From an uncultured Phocaeicola sp. (GTDB lineage Bacteria; Bacteroidota; Bacteroidia; Bacteroidales; Bacteroidaceae), in assembly GCA_944321015.1 (NCBI GenBank), contig CALUJS010000022.1:1-44736 (forward strand): 44,736 nucleotides of DNA. The letters are read 5' to 3'. A program made the translations under genes and the position numbers. Below the pieces are notes generated by a model. The model was not told the DNA's origin. It made no database searches and saw only the letters and a program-made list of their open reading frames with translations. Below are positions 43,671-44,736 of this stretch, in pieces (within the stretch, counting starts at the first letter, position 1; every line of letters starts with the position of its first letter).

Positions 43671-44254
43671 ACGCAGCGCCTCATAAAGTGGGTATATTCG
43701 GTGGATCGTTCAATCCGATTCACGTGGGCCATCTGGCCTTGGCAAACTATCTGTGCGAGTTTGGCAGGTTGGACGCCGTGTGGTTCCTTGTGACCCCCCA
43801 GAACCCGTTGAAACGCCGGGACGATTTGCTCGATGACACCTGCCGGCTGGAACTGACCCGGCTGGCCATCGGCGATTATCCCAAGTTCCACGTGTCCGAC
43901 TTCGAGTTCCGTCTGCCTCGTCCGTTGTACACCCTCCACACCTTGCGCGCGTTGCGGGAAGCCTATCCGGAGAACGAATTCTATCTTATCATGGGCAGCG
44001 ACAATTGGCGCGTGCTCAACCTGTGGCACGAGCCGCAGCAGCTGTTGGCCGAAAACAAGCTGATTGTCTATCCGCGTCCCGGCTTCGAGGTGAGCGCTTC
44101 CGAACTGCCTCCGCAGGTGAGGCTGGTCAAGGCCCCGCTGCTCGACGTCAGCTCCACCTTCATACGCGAGGGACTGAGGCAGGGGAAGGACATCCGGTTC
44201 TTTCTGCCTCCGGCCGTATATAACCGAATCAAACAAGAAAACTGGTATCTATGA
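43667..44254 (+). CDS. nadD: Nicotinate-nucleotide adenylyltransferase
   Basis: A 195-residue enzyme making deamido-NAD from nicotinate mononucleotide and ATP. The nucleotidyltransferase motifs are [18 protein letters not shown] (HxGH), [10 protein letters not shown] and MGSDNW, with the C-terminal [20 protein letters not shown] matching the ISSTxIR motif. It overlaps the upstream small gene and the following gene, each by an ATGA junction. Confidence 0.96.
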   Translation: MNAAPHKVGIFGGSFNPIHVGHLALANYLCEFGRLDAVWFLVTPQNPLKRRDDLLDDTCRLELTRLAIGDYPKFHVSDFEFRLPRPLYTLHTLRALREAYPENEFYLIMGSDNWRVLNLWHEPQQLLAENKLIVYPRPGFEVSASELPPQVRLVKAPLLDVSSTFIREGLRQGKDIRFFLPPAVYNRIKQENWYL

Positions 44255-44736
44255 AACGAATCTTTCTCATCACCGTGTGTTGTGTACTGTGTCTGTGTGG
44301 CGCGTGGGCACAACAGAATGAACTGTACAAATACGATTGTATCCCCGACAGCTTCCAGCAGGTGTTCAACGACGTGGCCGGCGAGTGTGTCACCTGCATA
44401 CTGAATACCGCCGACGGGCAGTATTGGGGGCAGGCGCGCGACGGCGTCCTCTACGGCTACGGCATCTTCATCAGCAACAACGGCAACCAGTGGGTCGGGC
44501 AGTATCGCAACGGCGAGTGCATCTTCGGCATCCTGATGGATGACAAGACGGCCAACGTGGGTTCCAAGACTTTCTATGCACTCTATGACCTCACCACGGG
44601 CGAATTGCTCAGCATCCGCACGCCGGACGGCACGGTGAAGCCCGACACGCGGCAGGCCGGAGACTATCGCTTCGAGTCGATGACCTATGCCAACGGCGAC
44701 CGCTACGTGGGCGAGACGTACAAGGGGCAGCGCCAC
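44251..44736 (+). CDS. Exported MORN-repeat-like protein (partial, runs off window)
   Basis: An open frame of 162 codons without a stop before the end of the window. It has a signal peptide ([20 protein letters not shown]) and short MORN-like units with [20 protein letters not shown] and later [18 protein letters not shown] repeats are beta-hairpin units often found in membrane-associated or scaffold proteins; no specific function can be assigned. Its ATG overlaps the nadD stop, suggesting it is the last or next gene of the operon. Confidence 0.75.
   Translation, partial: MKRIFLITVCCVLCLCGAWAQQNELYKYDCIPDSFQQVFNDVAGECVTCILNTADGQYWGQARDGVLYGYGIFISNNGNQWVGQYRNGECIFGILMDDKTANVGSKTFYALYDLTTGELLSIRTPDGTVKPDTRQAGDYRFESMTYANGDRYVGETYKGQRH

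Overview
The window looks like chromosome from a fairly GC-rich member of the Bacteroidales, most likely Prevotellaceae-like. Nearly every transcription unit has a Bacteroidota-type -7 box (TAnnTTTG) 15-45 bases before its start codon, Shine-Dalgarno sequences are weak, and the gene families are typical of the phylum: a hybrid two-component system, a TonB-dependent receptor with a carboxypeptidase-regulatory-like domain, a long MraY, PASTA-bearing FtsI, DUF2807 and DUF3109 proteins. The family-level placement is an inference.

Layout. 1-194: two tandem tRNA-Asn genes and a terminator. 290-7070: the second half of the division and cell-wall (dcw) cluster, murG-murC-ftsQ-ftsA-ftsZ-yqeY. 7168-10878: recO (minus), tRNA-Glu, rpsT, gyrB. 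10945-15061 (minus): a DUF2807 protein, a DUF3109 protein, a TonB-dependent receptor and a very cysteine-rich small exported protein. 15185-20860 (minus): gpmI, then apbE with two tandem paralogous DHA2-type MFS transporters. 21448-25686 (plus): a PMCA-type calcium ATPase, a free-standing B3/B4-domain protein and MgtC. 26058-35054 (plus): the first half of the dcw cluster, rsmH-ftsL-ftsI-murE-mraY-murD-ftsW. 35207-40825: a hybrid two-component regulator facing away from a PL10 pectate lyase. 40906-41102: a probable free-standing non-coding RNA. 41178-44736: a lipoprotein (minus), then yicC-gmk-small membrane protein-nadD-MORN-like protein, running off the window.

The dcw cluster is intact in content but cut between ftsW and murG, and its halves stand in reversed order on the same strand, about 19 kb apart. 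Together they encode lipid-precursor steps (MurC, D, E, G and MraY), the septal synthase pair (FtsW/FtsI), its regulators (FtsL/FtsQ) and the FtsA/FtsZ ring. FtsA carries an unusual charged helical insertion of about 150 residues.

The least explained structure is a family of short non-coding tandem arrays at six intergenic sites (near 8.0, 17.0, 21.1, 25.8, 35.1 and 41.1 kb). Each is built from diverged 22-bp units with two palindromic centres: CATATG, then three variable bases, then GCTCGCGAGC, then three variable bases. The 22-bp register is kept within every array although the bases vary, and dyad centres recur every 11 bp. The arrays occur in divergent, convergent and co-directional gaps, so they do not behave like simple promoters or terminators. 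I do not recognise this family.
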